Shown piece after piece: positions 61,426-64,000 of a DNA stretch of 64,000 nucleotides. Where the stretch lies: assembly GCA_949358305.1 (NCBI GenBank), contig OX442314.1, forward strand, positions 41,860,581-41,924,580. Direction: 5' to 3'. Origin of the DNA: Strigamia acuminata. Taxonomy: Eukaryota > Arthropoda > Chilopoda > Geophilomorpha > Linotaeniidae. The position numbers and the translations under genes are program-made. The notes below the pieces were generated by a model. It was given only the letters and a program-made list of their open reading frames with translations. It had not been told where the DNA came from and searched no databases. Each line of letters begins with the position of its first letter. The stretch's first letter is position 1.

Positions 61426-64000
61426 ATGCATCGCATCGCCTACGTTACGACCCGAATAGTTCGACAACCTGATCGTAAGTAATTTTTCTGTATGAAAAAT
61501 TTGATAAAACATAAGATTTATGTATTATTTCTCTTTCAAGACGAAAGAATTTCCGAAATTACCGGAAAACGAAAGAGAATGGACGAGGAAGCGATCCAAC
61601 TCCAGGCGGACGGAGAAATGCCCATGGAAGGGGCAAATGAAGACGTTCAATTGACGCTTCAACAACGGGTAAATTATTAGAATAAATTTTTACCAAGTGT
61701 TTAAGTCAGAAAAATTGAGTAATTTCACTTTTCCTGACTTCAAACACAAGCCGCTAAAAAATAAAAATGGCGGCTATAAAAGTCACGTGCTTCAAGCATG
61801 TGCGAAGGGAGTTGCCATGACAACCAACATCCCTTAGTGACTCACAGCCACAAGCGCTAAGCTTAAAAAATATTTCAAATAAGAAATTATTTGTTTATTT
61901 TTAAATAAACTAATTTATTTATTTTTCTTCGAATACAGATCGAGAGGGATCGAGAAACGCCATTCGCGCTTCCCGATCACGTGCCGACTCAGCACCCGCT
62001 GATTTTTCGAGCGGCATTGCCCGAAAAAATCAGAAGACTGAAGACGGCAAACAATACCTGGTGGAAGTTGCGCCACGACTTCAGCAGATCAGCGCTGCAA
62101 GGATTTGGTGCAAAAGGAAGATTCATCGAGCGCCTTCACGTGGACGGTGTCGACGAAATCGAGTGGACGCTCGACGAGAGCCCCCCAGGACCGCTTGCAG
62201 CAGAGTTGCTGCACAACCAGTGGCCAGTGACGCCACGAGAGCGTCACGAGCGCAGAAGAGCGCTAAAGAGTACCGGAATTAATTACGGTGCTCTAACCCA
62301 ATTGAGGAAGAACCTCAAGACGACACAACGCGAAGTCGTTAAACGGTATCGCAAATCCGTTCGTGACGGGAACCCACAACTTCCCGTCACACAAACCGAG
62401 CTCCACCAGTTGGCGCTCGCCGGGTGTTTTAACGATTTTCCGGGATTTTTCCCGTCCAAAGCACTCAGAGCTGCCGCGGTGCAGCTTCGCGTCGACGAAA
62501 ATCGACAACTGGCTCGAGAACACGAGGCAGAGGAGCAAGCGCGTTGCGCTCTCCCTTTTTATCAAGAAGATGAAATTCCGGCCCCAGCGGCCATCAATCC
62601 TCCGCCGCAAGACGAGGATTTGAGGGTGGGGCAACTCCCTCCGCCGGTTCCAGTCCGACCGATGTTCCGCGAATCAAGCCGCGATCGAGAGGAACGTCAG
62701 AAGCGATCACGCCCATATTCGACTGACGCGCAGCCATCACGCCCGCAGTCGCGACGAGGACGGACACCAGAGTCGTTTGGCTCGTCGTCTTCGCTGAGTT
62801 TTGAATCGGACTCCACAATTAAGTCCGCCCGAAGTAGCCGAACCGCCTCCACGTTCAAAGTGGACAACTCGGCTACTCCATACGCCATGAGACGTGTTGT
62901 CGGTGATATTTCTCCCGACTGTAGCGTGCCAGTACCTGGACATGTTAGCCGCTTGCCCGAACAAGGATATGTTTCCCGCTTGCCGGCTGGAGTTAGCAAC
63001 CTGCAACTCCGGCCATTTTTTAGTGAGTCATTCGGCCCACAATGGACCTGCTACGAGCAGCAACCCATTAGAGCACAGCAGGAAGTGCTCCAGAAGCTGG
63101 ACGCATACCAAAGCGCCCAGATCGCCGAGTCGCAGAAGGACTGGCAGAGACTAGCTGAAAGGCTAGAAGTCTCCGACATCAATACCATTGATGATCCCCG
63201 TCTGATGGATTTTCAGCGTCAGCTAATTCCGGGGATGACTAGGGTGTTGTACCCTGGTGTTCTTCCTTCGCCAGGACAGGCGTTAGCGGCCATAACGTAC
63301 CTTTGGACCGCGCCGATGGGCCTGTCGGAGAAGAAAGTCGAGCTGTGGTACCACCTCAGGCTCGACCCGCCTACGATCTTAGCCGAGCTAATAAAGCAAG
63401 TCGTAGCAAACGGTGAGACCGAAGAAGAGGCCGCCGTTCGGTTGCGAACCGAGTGGTCCTTTGCGAAGGCCACGGCGCGAATGACCGGAAGACCACCGCT
63501 TCCAGTTACAAGCGCCACAGCAGCTGCGTCACTGGCTGTTTTCCAGTCGGCCCAAGAGGGCGCTGGATGTTCATTTTGGCCAGAGAACGCCGGAAGTTCT
63601 CAAACTCCAGCCGGAGTTCAACGGGTAGTCGAAACCCGTCAGCTCCCCGGTGTGGGTCGAGCACCGGGACGAGGCGTCACACCCTCGTCAACCTCCGCAC
63701 CTGCGTTGGTTTTCTTGGGCCCGCAGTGCCAGTTTGACGATGCCACGACGGAAGACTCACGTCCGCCGCCGCCGCCGCCAGCCAAGCCGGAGACGAAGGT
63801 CAAGCCGCTGAAAAAAGAGTCGGCTTTCAAGACCCTAATGCGCCTGTATCCGCACTTCTATTTGACGCCGGATACGCGAACACTGCTTAGCAACAACCAC
63901 AAGTTGTCGAGGCAGGTGTTTATGTGGCTCGAGGACCACATCCGGGTGTTAAGCCCACCATCGGTGCTCCATGATCGACTCCTGAGAGCACGATTAGCGC
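61426..64000 (+). CDS. Spliced SAP-like gene, 3' end beyond window
   Basis: Three exons fit exactly: 61426-61474 (MHRIAYVTTR..., donor GATC|GTAAGT), 61541-61668 (acceptor CTCTTTCAAG, donor CGG|GTAAAT) and 61939 to the window end (acceptor GAATACAG). Splicing keeps one frame, and exon 3 alone is open for 687 codons. The ATG at 61579 (MDEEAIQLQADGE) is an alternative start. Features: SAP-like segment FSRSALQGFGAKGRFIERL (about 62080-62140), a Ser/Arg-rich linker, a helical middle (LQKLDAYQSAQIAESQKDWQ, LWYHLRLDPPTILAELIKQV), a proline run (63762-63780), and a C-terminal block KKESAFKTLM ... PPSVLHDRLLRAR shared with 38485-38953. GC-rich, unlike the pol just upstream. The gene family is not one I recognise. 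Confidence 0.8.

Noticed and set aside
61492-61680. 62-codon plus frame starting MKNLIKHKIY as a separate small gene
   Set aside because: Its first codons are intron sequence and its last codons run past a GT donor; it is exon 2 of the spliced gene.

Overview
The window looks like nuclear DNA of an invertebrate animal, most likely an arthropod and possibly a crustacean. The grounds are short spliceosomal introns with GT..AG borders, long intergenic AT-rich DNA, and a very mixed transposon load: Ty1/copia, Ty3/gypsy, BEL/Pao, a non-LTR RT element, Tc1/mariner, PIF/Harbinger, P-element/THAP9-like, hAT, and THAP and YqaJ-type fragments. I saw no rRNA, tRNA, CRISPR or prokaryotic signal. The species is not identifiable from what I can see.

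Layout. 48-6442: a complete Ty1/copia element on the minus strand with two 280-bp LTRs that I read as identical and a 5-bp target duplication. It splits a GC-rich exon carrying a zinc ribbon. 9349-12255: a 968-codon gypsy-derived reading frame with no stop, in which key catalytic residues of protease, RT and RNase H are all replaced. 12.3-19.5 kb: mostly non-coding, with a P-element remnant, a RING-finger remnant cut by an 18-G run and a PIF/Harbinger-type MITE. 19660-21136: a two-frame gene with a zinc ribbon. 21951-23549: a 5'-truncated LINE with a TTTA tail. 25831-26611: a foldback element around a 17-bp KpnI-site satellite. 29262-30557: the only confident ordinary cellular gene, a single-exon leucine-rich-repeat protein. 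31-52 kb: a graveyard of transposon pieces, including a Tc1 element nested in a Harbinger transposase gene and a chimeric gypsy/BEL segment.

52958-61236: the 5' part of an intact Ty3/gypsy element, with candidate LTR, proline-tRNA-like primer site, gag, and pol in the -1 frame behind an A AAA AAC slippery heptamer and stem-loop. 61426-64000: a spliced, GC-rich gene with a SAP-like motif starts 190 bp after pol and runs off the window. A decayed relative lies at 38.5-38.95 kb, beside another zinc-ribbon frame and gypsy/BEL pol fragments.

How it fits together. GC-rich frames (zinc-ribbon frames, the dead gypsy pol, the SAP-like gene and its relative) recur next to pol-type genes at several loci. 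They share an unusual density of perfect TGACGTCA palindromes. This may be an undescribed accessory gene family of LTR elements or a multicopy host gene family. The sequence alone does not decide between them.
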